Shown: piece after piece, positions 46,561 to 57,055 of the stretch
Position numbering within the stretch: the first letter of the stretch is position 1
Layout: the number at the start of each line of letters is the position of its first letter
NCBI GenBank assembly: GCA_963921935.1
Contig: OY998176.1
Location: 179,672,445-179,736,444, forward strand
DNA: 64,000 nucleotides
Direction: 5' to 3'
DNA from: Galeruca laticollis
Lineage: Eukaryota; Arthropoda; Insecta; Coleoptera; Chrysomelidae
Notes under the pieces: model-generated
The model's database searches: none
What the model was told of the DNA's origin: nothing
Seen by the model: the letters and a program-made list of their open reading frames with translations, nothing else
Program-made: the position numbers and the translations under genes

Positions 46561-48233
46561 AATAATAACATATATAATTTCGAGAAGTGACTTTTCTTGA
46601 TTTACCTTCTATTACATGCCTCACTCCATTTGGCAGGCAAATTCAGGTGTGCTATGAAAATTCATACTTCTTTTTTGTATAAAATAATATACTATTCTCA
46701 TCTTGTTATTTCCATCCTGGAACAAATTGTATATTACCATTGTGGAATTGTATCTTAATGGAAACTAAGCATTATTAATACACTGTTTACAAAAAAAAAC
46801 TATTTATGAAGAAGATATATGAACACATTATCAAGTTGAATGAGTTTATAATTAATTGTATCCAATTGAGTACCCAATAGCTGTGTTTCTACACTAATAA
46901 ATAATTGAATGCTGTTTGTTGACTGGAGCATTCAGTGTCATAAGTTTCATATTCTTCAACTAGATTAATATAGGTACCATTGTAAGGGACACCTACAGCT
47001 TTTTTATTGTATTCGGTGAATTTGCAAATGGAAATGAGCTTTTTAACAGAAATATCGGTTTTTAACAGTCTCTAATTGTTCACAAGAATTTTCTAAACCT
47101 GCAATACTATATTGATGGCTATGACTGCTACTACAAAAACTAGAATTAGAGATACTCAGTTAAATATTTTTTGTACTGTTTAATACAATGTCTGTATCAG
47201 ACTATCTGAAATAGTTACTCCCCTTTACATAATTACCAACTATTTGTTTTTTATTTTATTTATGTAAGTATCTTCTGAAACATCTTGAACATTGAAAATA
47301 TTTTCTTCTAGATTCAAATCTCTGCCAACATATGAGCATGTTTTATTATCAATAATATTATCTACCCTATTGCAATATTCAGTTTTTAGTAGGGTATAAT
47401 GCATATCTAAGATTTGAAATATTGTCAATCGTTTTTAAAATAAACTTACTTACTGAAATATTCCGCCACCTGGAATTTCCATGTATAATAGCCGATTAAA
47501 GTATTGAATGAGTATTGTTTTAATAATTATGATTTTGGAATAGGTACTTACCGATAACAATTGTTGTCCGTCCATTATAACTAAGTATAGAAACTGTAGC
47601 TAAGTAGGAACTAACGAAAACGAAGACCACTTTATTCAAGTACTACTCGCAAAATATGTGCTTCCTTTAAATAAAATATAACACAAAACTGAAAACCATC
47701 CACCATTTCATGCTTGTCATTTTTGTCTCCACAGATAACTACTGTGTGTTTCGTTCATCAGTTCCTCTTCTGTTTTCTTTTTTTTATGTTACTGTGATGT
47801 TTAATATGACATATTACTGAGAGTTTTATGAACTAACATCGTACAGACGTAATAGTACGATGTTACTAATAATTATTCCGAAAGATGTAAAAGTTACTGC
47901 AACATGTGATCATCTTAGAAACATGTTAATTTGTAATATTACAGTAACGTTCTGTATGTGACATTAGTGAGAAGTATACAAATTAACATCGTATGAATGT
48001 TTACTATAGGAAGTTGCTAAAAAGAAGTTCATAGGATGTGTATGTAACTGCGAATTCAAGTATTACTGTGTACATGAAAAATATGTTTTATTTACATGAC
48101 ATGGATGTTAATAGAGTTGGTAATAAAATTAAGACATCTAGGTGATATCTTATTAACGTTTTAAATAAACATCACGAAGAGTCTCTAAGAAGAACATTAC
48201 AGAAAAGACTTGTTATGTTTCTTGTTTAGTGGG

Positions 48234-48845
48234 ATAAAAATGATAAATAAATGTTTTGGAGGTTGTTTCCAACATCTATTATCCTCAAAATCAAAAAATA
48301 AATGCAAAGCAAAAAATAAAACTATTAGTAGATAGAAGATCAAGAATAGATATACTATTTCTAATTTGAAATGAACAGTGAAATAAATCCTTAAGAAGTT
48401 TACTTAGTTTGAAGATGAGAGGACAGGCAACAAAAAAAACAATATTTTTAAATTATGGCCAACGGCCACGTTCAGTCACAATATTTTGACATCTTCACTG
48501 CTACAAAAATGAGCAAGTAATAACTTTTTATCCATAATTAGGCCGGAAAATGTCACTTGTTCAATTTCGTATACTAGAAAATGTCAAAATATATGGATGA
48601 AATGTTGGGCAAAATTTAATTAGTTGTTTTTGTTGCCTGTTGTCTCAACGTCAAGCTAAGTCAAACAAAAATAAAGTGAATTATGCATGTGATACTATAA
48701 GTGTTTTAAAACAGTTATTGTTAACCAAAAAATAAAAGAAATGATATTTAGAAAATTAATATGTATGTAACAGAGGAAACAACACAAACTTGTTATTAAG
48801 AATAATTTTAACACATTTGAATGCAATTTGATTAATATTCCAAAA
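48234..48845. other. Segment between element C and the transposase end, probably element B
   Basis: AT-rich, no gene. By position it is 3' non-coding DNA of the element B transposase gene. Confidence 0.4.
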
Positions 48846-51800
48846 CTATAATTCACGCATCTTTTCATCAAATAGATAAATATAAATATCTGAAGAATTG
48901 CACGGCTCTATAAAAAAATTTTGTTTAGTTGAATACTCATTCCCTATGATCAAAACTTGATTATCAGATGGTATTACTAAGTTTTTAATATTTACGATAG
49001 TACCATTAGATAAGTAGCAACAATTAAACATTAAGTAACATTTTTAAATAATAATTGCTCGTATTGAGAAACTATCAGTAAATTTGGAGTAAGAGGTTCA
49101 TTCTGATGTTCTTTTACCATATAAGGAAAAGATTGTGCAGTTTGTAAATTTTTGTACAAATTTTTTAATTCCTGTTGTCTATTAATAACTTGTTGCAATG
49201 GTTTTGCTGCTTTACGCACCATCCTTTTTAGAGTTTGCATGTAGTTTTCAAATTCAAATGCACTGTAGTTATCCAATATTCCAAACTCTTTAACATCCTT
49301 AACAATATGTATTAATTTGTGCATATTATGAGATACATTTTCTGCTCCATATAAAATACTAAATGGACTGGCAAAATATTTGAATAACTCTTGGGCATAT
49401 TCAGTAATCACAAAATATTTTTCATTCGATAAACTTCGCACTGCTACATGTAAACAGATAAAGTTACGATACATATCAGGAGTTAAAATATTTTGAAACA
49501 CCACAGGACCAGTGTAGAATAAAAATTGGCGAAATTCTGAAGCCGTCCATCGTTTACTTCCACTTATACTTCGAGGTTTACGACAAAAGATTTTTGAAAT
49601 ATTTTTACCTATTCTAGTAATAATAGATTTAAATTACTCATCTGATAAAATGATAACTTGTGTGGTGTATCTCCTCCTAACCATAATACAACTAGTTTTT
49701 CTACCACTCCTAAACACATCAGGTAAATGTAATCCAAAGGAAAACATTTAATCATATCAATATTAGGTATTTTTTCAATGACAGATGTTCCTGTATGATG
49801 ATTTTCTTGTAATTTGTTGCGAAAATCTAAATATGTACATAGTTTTAAATTAGATAACTCAGGATGACCAACGTTATAAGATATAGCTGCCCTCAGTATG
49901 GCATTTAGTACATGATATATATCCAGAATGTCCCTTTGTATATTTTATGTATGCTTTGGCAGGAACATCACACACAAATCCTTTAACTTTTATTGAATAT
50001 AAATTATTATTAATTACTATACCATCAGATAACAACTTAATACAATCATTTACAAACATAGTTCAGAAAAAGTTAGCATCTTTTGGTTTCTCGTAGCTGT
50101 AATAAGCACAAATATGGCAAGGAATTTGGGGACACCCTATAAATAAAAAATATTATAATGAAATTAATTTCAAACAAAAAAAAACCAGTAACAAGTGTTT
50201 AAAACAACCCAGTTTTCTATTATTGTAGGCAGCTAAAAAGTAAACAAATAATTAGGAAAATAACAAGTCCCAATTTTGTCACGCATATATGATCAACTAC
50301 CAAAACATCGGAGTTCATGAACATCATAAAAATACAGACGAGCTATGCAATTATTATAGAGAAATTGGAATAGCAATTATAAGATAACTTCAACAATCAA
50401 TAACACAAAATATAGAGAAACAAGGACGAGTTAGGTGACATATCGTGAAAGCAGCAACGTGTGCTGAAATAGCATAACACCCAGCCCAGAGACCCCGTGA
50501 TAAATACAAGAAAAAACGAGGAAGAGCAGGCAGTACGGGTCTTCCAGCGGTTGTTGATATACGACAACACGTGTTTTGATGGTGCGTTTCAGTGGTTTTC
50601 GTGGAGTGCTGGAATCAGAGATAGCCGATGAGAGCTCATCTCCCGTTGACCGATCGTAAAAATCGAAACGCCGATTTTTTGTGGTGAAACGTTAGATCCA
50701 GATTTTTCAAACCGTCGGTTTTTAAATCTGAAAACCTTTTTTATTTTGTTTTGGGGAAGACGATACTATTTTTTTTGTGTATAGTTTGTCTCTCCAGTCA
50801 TATGGGTGCTGCACTGAAACTTGAGCCGTATATCACTTTAATTAGAGAGAATTATACATTGTAAAACGTCTCATTTTATTATAAAGTTTTATTCAGGTAT
50901 ATTAACGAGGGGTACGCCACTTAAACTTGAAATACATAGTTATATCACATTCGAGTTTGTTCCTTTCAGGTAATAGTACACTTGCTTATTATATTTTACT
51001 TAGAGATACCGGTATATGCATCTGATATCTAGGAAATGCAAATGAACTTCTACTTATGGAATTAATTGTGATGGCTTTATTTATTAAAATTTGATCGGAC
51101 ATCATTTTTCTGCAGTGTAGACGAAACTGCCATTAGGAGAATCCATATCAAGAGACTCGATAAAGTAACCATTAGCTAGGTCACTGTCTATAGTAAGGAG
51201 GCCAAATTTACCTTTAAAAAAAGAAGATCCTCTGTCACTTCTCGCTAACGTAGTGAACTCCGTTATCCGTATCAGACACTAACTGAGAGTTGAATTAAAA
51301 CACATAAAGAAACTGGAGTAAGGGCAAAACCAAACGATTGTTTAAAATAAAGAATAAACACATAGGTAACGAAATCCTAGCGATTTCCATTTTCCGATAA
51401 GAATTGAATTTTATTGCGCTACTATTGAATACCATAGGTGTCGAAAGTGTATCTGCAGTTCTTTGTTTGCTGATTTTTTGTGTGTTATTTATCTGATTGT
51501 AATATAGGTATATTTATTTGTTATCTACCTAGTCTATTTTCCTTACTCCCGACAATTCCCCCTAGGTACAGGTAGACTGGACCCGTGGAAGTACGGGGGT
51601 CCTGACGACACGGCGAATCTCAAAGCTAGGGCTTGGCATATCGTTTAAGCCCAAGAGGGCCCACGACACCCTTCCGCACGTGTTAGGAAGCTACCCTCTC
51701 TCAAGGCTCACTAAAGAGGGAGGATCCTGCTCTCGTGCCTTAGGGCACTCGTGACAGCAATCATTGTAACCAAATTCGAACAATAAGACAGCGTTAGTTA

Positions 51801-52520
51801 TTACCCTAGTGACAGTAATTACACTGAAAATGAAACACACGGTAAAAGTGCCAAAATTGTTACATAGTCATGATAAAGCTCTACTAGTTGAACAGTAGAT
51901 TTTTTGTTACAAAGACTGCACAAAATGGGATAAAATTGACTACCAGAACATTTAAAGATTGGTAAACCATCGATATTAACTAAAATTTCAATTTATTCAC
52001 AAACTGTCAATTCGGGTTGAAAATTAACAAGGAGTTCTTTAAAACAAGCTTCAAGGCCAAAATGATAATAATGTCCTGGAGCAATTACTTGTACTTCTGT
52101 ATGCCTAGAAGTGCTTAAAATAGTTTTAGCGTTAAGTGGTTGATCTGGACTATATGGCTTCAGTGCTTTTAGAAGTTCACCAATAGCATTGTGCTTAATA
52201 TTATGATTAAGAGCCCACCGCGAAATAATTTCAGAAGTAGTTTCTTTATTATTTTTTTCATCAAAATAAGGAACTTCAATACCTCAACCGAAAGCATCTG
52301 AATCTACAGAAATTGTGCTATCTGAATTATTATGAAGTTCAGAACTATGAATCGAATCAAATGAATTATCAGAATCATTAAAAGTTGTTACCAGAGTGTT
52401 GTTTGAACTAGATGTACTAGCACTAGCGGCTTTAGAATTCTTACTATATCCTTTGGCTTCAAAGCTAAGCATATCTCTCCTTGCTCTTCTATAAGGCTTT
52501 CTAATTTGTTTACTCATCAT
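48846..52520 (-). pseudogene. CACTA/EnSpm-like transposase of element B, split and broken
   Basis: N-terminus: ATG at 52520 with a Ser/Asn-rich region. After an in-frame TGA (52284-52286) the frame continues to about 51900 with HYYHFGLEACFKELLVNF and VNIDGLPIFKCSGSQFYP (likely first catalytic Asp). A 1.7-kb block follows. Coding resumes near 50150 with a Tnp2-like region: LYSIKVKGFVCDVPAKAYIK, KGHSGYISCTKCHTEG, then DYIYLMCLGVVEKLVVLWL. 49031-49504 holds HKLIHIVKDVKEFGILDNYS and AFEFENYMQTLKRMVRK (DUF4218-like, likely catalytic Glu). 48846-49031 gives the C-terminus (CCYLSNGTIVNIKNLVI). These pieces occur in the expected order for transposases that cut and paste such elements. Several stops and shifts; inactive. 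Confidence 0.75.
50165..51890. other. Intron or insertion inside the element B transposase
   Basis: No coding sequence on either strand. The minus-strand junction near 50145 has TTTATTTATAG, a possible acceptor, so part may be intron. The block is uneven: 50500-50700 and 51560-51780 are clearly more GC-rich than their surroundings (the latter with GGACCCGTGGAAGTACGGGG), suggesting a further inserted fragment of unknown family. Confidence 0.4.
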
Positions 52521-53035
52521 AACATAAATTCAGGGTACTTACCGTGTAACCGATTAAAGATCAAAAAAAGGAAATATCACAAGTCCGTATACTTCATTTT
52601 CAGTGTCTACACTGTCTGTCTACTCGTTCACTCTAAATGCGGGAAGGAAAACCTAAAGGAATGTGGGAAAATAAAAACCCGCCCGAACCATATTTACTCA
52701 CTTCCATAGACATACTATCTTACTTCACTATTATATTTGTCGCAAAAACAATAAAGAGAGTAGATGGTAGAAATTAGCGGCAACGGAAAACAAAAAAAAG
52801 TTTGTTTATATGGCTGTTCTTTTTTATTTTTTATTCTTCTTCTTTATTTCTTATTTTTCTTTTTTCATCAAAACTAATGTCTGGACTTGTTCTTATATGA
52901 CTCACCATTCACAAACGTTTTGTTTAATAATTTAATATTTCCATTTGGAATCGCAAATTTTAGTTTGCTAGTATAAAATTTTTGTCTTTTCACTTTAAAA
53001 TCTTAAAAGTGGCAGTGAATTCGTTTACATACCGA

Positions 53036-53191
53036 AGAAGGCATAAAATGTACGTACATAATATGTATTTCTAACACGTACATAATACGTACAGAAATTT
53101 ACATCTTTAAGATGTACATTTTAAAGCCATGGACGTCACTCTGCCTAAATGACGTAAAAAATACGTACATAAAACGTAGATGTTTACTGGG
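53036..53191. repeat. Right terminus and subterminal repeats of element B
   Basis: Four ACGTACA words between 53050 and 53170, then TAGATGTTTACTGGG at the end. Mirrors the left terminus at 28274. Positions 52710-53035 between this and the transposase start are non-coding. Confidence 0.75.
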
Positions 53192-53272
53192 TTGTTGAAT
53201 TAGTTTCAATTACAAAAGTAATCATTTATTCTTGTAATGTCCAGTAAACCCATATTTAACATTATATGTATA

Positions 53273-55514
53273 CTAGCTGACCCGACAGACTTCGTCCTGT
53301 TTAAAAGATTTGTAATGTGGCAGTTTTTTTGCCTACGTATTTAAAAAAATTCTCCTGAACAGAACCGTCACCCTGGTGATAGGGCGTTGTGAATAAAAAA
53401 TAATTAAATAAAACATATATAAGGATTTAAAAGTAAGTAATCGCTTTATTGTTAATCATGTGAATCATAATTATTATTATTATCATTGTAGTGCTTTGTG
53501 GTATACGATGTTTTTTGTTTGATTACCTGGCGTATAGATAAACAAATCTGATGGTTTTCCAACACGGGAACAGGCAACATACAATTGACCATGTGAGAAA
53601 CATGGGTTTTCTAAATTAATACCACAAACACTTAATGATTGCCCCTGGGACTTGTTTATAGTCATAGCAAAAGCAAGCCGCACTGGAAACTGTAGTCGTT
53701 TAAACTCAAATGGCACATCAGTCGGAATCATTGGGATGCGCGGTATGAGAACATCTTCTCCTTTATACTTTCCTTTGAGTATAGTTGCTTCTATTACATT
53801 GTTTAGTAATTTTTTTATCGCTAACCGTGTACCGTTGCAAAGACGCGGTTGGTTGATATTTCGCAACATTATAACCACCGATCCAACCTTTAATTGGAGA
53901 TTGTGAGGTGGCAATCCTGGCAAATCCAGCGAGTTTAAAAATTCCGGTGGATAGTTGACTACATCATCTTGATTAGTAGCCGAATCAACTGATTTATATA
54001 TCCTCAATTCGCCTGTAATTTGTTCTTGAATTTTCAAATTTAATTCATTTACATCTATGTTTTTTGCAGCCAGTATAGCTCGTTCGCTCAACCAATCATG
54101 GTTTCTGTAATTTTGAGAAATATCTGGAAACACCTTCTGAATAAGTTCATCTTTTGATCGAGTTAACTGACAAAAACTTTGAGGAAAGTTAATGCAGCCA
54201 GTCAACATGTCTATAGGAAATTTGCCATTACCAATGTCAATGAGTTGTTTAGAGAATATGTTTCCAGATTGGTCATTTTGCAACTCGACACGCATATTCT
54301 TGCTTAAATGAAGTACTTTGACAAATTGGAGGACTTTAGACATGCATTGAGTTCATCAGATGGCGTTGATCGTGGAATCACTGGCAATGTTTGACGAAAA
54401 TCTCCTGCTAATAAAATCATTGCACCACCAAATCGATTATTATTGCTCCGTAGATCTTTTAAGGTTCTGTCTAAAGCCTCCAAAGATTTTTTATGTGCCA
54501 TCGTGCATTCATCCCAAACAATCAATTTACATTGCTGCAAAACCTTTGCCATTGCAGAGTTCTTCGAAACGTTGCAGGTTGGAGTTTCATTGCTTTGCAT
54601 ATTTAATGGCAATTTTAGTGCTGAATGGGCTGTTCGACCACCTTCAAGCAAAGTTGCTGCGATTCCCGACGAAGCGAGTGCAAGTGCAATTTTATTTTGT
54701 GAGCGAATTGTTGCTAATATCAATGAAATCAAAAAAGTTTTTCCTGTACCACCAGGTGCATCTAAGAAGTAAATCCCTCCAGTTTCATCATTTGTTACTT
54801 TCATAAGAGTTTCAAATACATACTTCTGTTGTTCATTTAACAGTGGAAGATTTGTTTGAATTAATTCTTTCAAAGCGTTCAGATCATACAGTTTTTCTCG
54901 ATGCAACTCTTGGTTAAAAGTGTCATGCATTGGACGATTGGGCGCGATCAGGCCTAATTGAATTAATAGTTTGTTTGACATTATCAAGCACATGTCCTCA
55001 ATTGAAATCAATGCTTCATTGTAAATTTCTTCACTGATTTGTATATTTGGATTTCCCATTCTATCACGAACTAAACAAACACTAACTAAGTAAACACTCT
55101 GCACAAAACACGATATACGAATTTGTTTCGTGTATCAGTTGACAATTAAACTCCTCCAACTATGTATTCTGTGCTCCAACGCACACACGCACATTGTTTT
55201 GATAGATATGATCTTTGACGTTAGGAACACACCTACATTGCTTAGACAACAGTGAGTGCTTGTAATTTAATATGAACTTTATACCATAGCAATGAAGCCC
55301 AAATTGACTACGTTTTAGTTACAAATCATTTGTATGGGAAAAAGAAGAGGGCTATTTTTAGGGTTTTTCCAGCAATAATTCTAATTTTTCTCGCCGTAAA
55401 AACCATCCTTGAACTTCAACGAACATTTTAAAAAAAGATTTGGCCAAATTGGTCGAGGCGTTGTTGAGTTATGCGCTTACCAACACATTTTGCGATTCAT
55501 TTTTATATTATAGA
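53273..55514 (-). mobile_element. Helitron, helicase-only, with intact ends
   Basis: On the minus strand the 5' end is TCTATAATATAAAAATG at 55514, preceded by A. The 3' end is GGGTCAGCTAG at 53273, followed by T. An imperfect hairpin (CAGGAC-GAA-GTCTG) lies just before GGGTCAGCTAG. These are canonical Helitron features, and the 5' and 3' end sequences resemble insect Helitron ends I remember. The 2242 bp are much shorter than an autonomous Helitron because the Rep half of the protein is absent. Confidence 0.85.
53483..55104 (-). pseudogene. Helitron Pif1-like helicase domain, N-terminally truncated, one frameshift
   Basis: In autonomous Helitrons this is the C-terminal superfamily-1 helicase that unwinds DNA during rolling-circle transposition. 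The first frame (55104-54304) has NEQQKYVFETLMKV, Walker A FLDAPGGTGKTFLI, Walker B LIVWDECTMAHK and LLAGDFRQTLPVI. A frameshift near 54310-54340 moves it to the second frame (54343-53483) with LSKNMRVELQNDQSG, VVIMLRNINQPRLCNGTRL, LAFAMTINKSQGQSLSV and QLYVACSRVG. About 550 residues remain; the HUH nuclease (Rep) region with its two-His and Tyr motifs is missing, so it could not act alone. ATG 55104 is not the original start. Confidence 0.9.
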
Positions 55515-55929
55515 TGTATGTGTATTGTCTAAATCGTGAGGGATGTTTCTTTTAATCAACCATTCTTGAAGTTTTTCTTTTGTCCACAGTTACTAACGCA
55601 ATGGTTCTAAACGTCGGCTATGGGGTATTATTGATTTTGGTTGTGACTCTTCACATTTGTCGTTTCGCCACCAAATTAGTGAGATTAACGTAACAATTAA
55701 ATATATAAATGGAGTCGCTCAAATTCTCATTACATATCACCCAAGAAAAAAATTAGAGCAAAGCGACGTTAAATTGAGCGGTGATCAGTTCTTTTCTGCC
55801 TTGGCAATTATTTTGTGTGAGGTAGATGTTTCCACTTTGGTATAGAACAATTCACTCAATCTTAGGATTTTTCGCTAGTGTAGATAGCTGATGTCAGTTA
55901 GCTCTCCTTCGCCTTGTTTCCTTGACAAC
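55515..55929. other. Stretch without recognisable gene right of the Helitron
   Basis: A 62-residue plus-strand frame (55657-55845, ISEINVTIKYINGVAQILIT) is open but unrecognised. Nothing else seen. Confidence 0.4.
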
Positions 55930-56256
55930 GTCGTTTTGATGGTATAAGCCTTTGGATGATGGGTGTCATTGTTGTTCGGGTGCTTCTTCCAACTACGTAG
56001 TAGACCACTTCAGTATACCAAAAGAATACATATGGCCAGGTATGGTATAAGAGTTTATCGCCCGGATAAGGTTCCCTGCGTCTAACTCCAACTTTAAAAG
56101 TACTTTTAATCGATCTTTGTACTGTTTCTCGATTATAGTTTTCACTTGTTTATGGTCAAGTAGCCTGGCTTGCTGAAATCCCAGATGCTTATAGGTGAAA
56201 ATATTAGGAACAATAATGTAATGAAAGTCGCCTACTATGCCATGATTCACAATCAT
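55930..56256 (-). pseudogene. LINE RT C-terminal fragment, R2-like type
   Basis: An 87-residue minus-strand frame ends YKDRLKVLLKLELDAGNLIR then AINSYTIPGHMYSFGILKWS. This matches the region after the RT domain in R2-like non-LTR elements, where a conserved A(I/L)N.(Y/F)(A/T)IP...YSFG.(I/V).W motif occurs. All catalytic motifs are missing. The bases around 55930 decay into unreadable sequence. Confidence 0.5.
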
Positions 56257-56279
56257 CTGTCTTATGGTATATCGCTCTG

Positions 56280-56935
56280 AGGTAACTCAAGCGGGTCCAT
56301 AAGGTCTCCACGCTCCATGAGGTAGCAATCCGAATTGTTGACGGATCAGCATACCAAGCGCATTGTAAAGAAATTTTGAAAAAGTATATGATTCTGTGTC
56401 TACCCTGTCAGTACATCTTTGACAAACTTCTAAGAATACATCGGTACCTAAATTATATTTCGCGTCATAGTGATTTCCACGGTTACAGTACTAGACATGG
56501 AAATGATCTAGAGTAAATATGTTTTCACGTCTGTCAACGGCTAAACGGAACCGACTTGACTTCATTCTGTTTGATAAATTACACAAACTATACCCCGAGG
56601 AAAAAATAAAGGAAATGAGCGGTACGAAATTTTCCAAATTAGTCAGAATTTATCTGATAGAACACTGTTTGGGATACTTGAATACCTGATGGAATATTTT
56701 TAGCCTAAGAACATTGATTATTATTTCTATACAGTTAAATGGCCTGTTACTTGTGTTCATATTTTTTCATAGAGTTTTTCATCCTTTTATAATATGACTT
56801 AGTGTACTTTCCGATTATTATTCTATTGTACATATTCTGTAACTATTTCTACTTTTTATTGTGTGATTGTCATAATGCTACCATGATACCAGCATACTCC
56901 CCTTCGGGGTATTATTATTATTATTATTCTTGTGT
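56280..56935 (+). pseudogene. LINE 3' end (jockey/CR1-like) with hairpin and (ATT)n tail
   Basis: Fragmentary plus-strand coding remnants include FHGYSTRHGNDLE (about 56475-56515), a counterpart of the YNTRH motif near the end of jockey/CR1-like ORF2, and in another frame NMFSRLSTAKRNRLDFILFD to about 56690. The 3' UTR ends with a CCCC-TTC-GGGG hairpin (56899-56909) directly before an ATT repeat tail (56911-56930). Strongly truncated and decayed. Confidence 0.55.
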
Positions 56936-57055
56936 TCCACAGAATTATATCTGAATACGACTCTTTCCTTGCTCCGGCATATGCTGCAAGAAGACAAGTA
57001 AGTATGATTCTTTGGGTCTTGAGTGTCGTTTAGCACGCGTTTAACAATTCCACAA

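Larger units (their letters stand above)
44392..48233. mobile_element. Element C: CACTA-like DNA transposon, non-autonomous
   Basis: The left end CCCACTATGCAAATAA (44392) and right end TTGTTTAGTGGG (to 48233) form a short imperfect inverted repeat (CCCACTA then CAA). Both are flanked by AT (44390-44391, 48234-48235), a 2-bp target duplication. Words of the GATGTTA/TAACATC type are repeated many times in the first 330 and last 450 bases. The interior holds a 1-kb near-palindrome (44845-45864) and minus-strand coding remnants (46318-46560, 47240-47428) but no transposase. 3842 bp. Confidence 0.65.
28274..53191 (-). mobile_element. Element B: CACTA/EnSpm-like transposon, expanded by nested insertions
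   Basis: The left end (T)CCAGTAAACACA at 28274 and the right end TGTTTACTGGG at 53191 form an inverted repeat, both flanked by TT (28272-28273 and 53192-53193). ACGTACA words recur five times in the first 250 bases and four times in the last 150, and nowhere obvious between. A broken CACTA-type transposase lies on the minus strand at 48846-52520, starting near the right end. BEL/Pao (about 30.3-44.16 kb) and element C (44392-48233) are inserted; subtracting these and the 1.7-kb non-coding block at 50.2-51.9 kb leaves about 5.5 kb, a normal size. The alternative is two separate fragments of one family that happen to flank other repeats. Confidence 0.6.

Noticed and set aside
53192..53272. A second CCAGTAAACCC word at 53241 as another CACTA-like end
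   Set aside because: No subterminal repeats follow it and the Helitron starts within 35 bases; probably coincidence or a tiny remnant.
54360..54806. Plus-strand frames across the Helitron helicase
   Set aside because: Antisense shadows; the helicase motifs are clearly on the minus strand.
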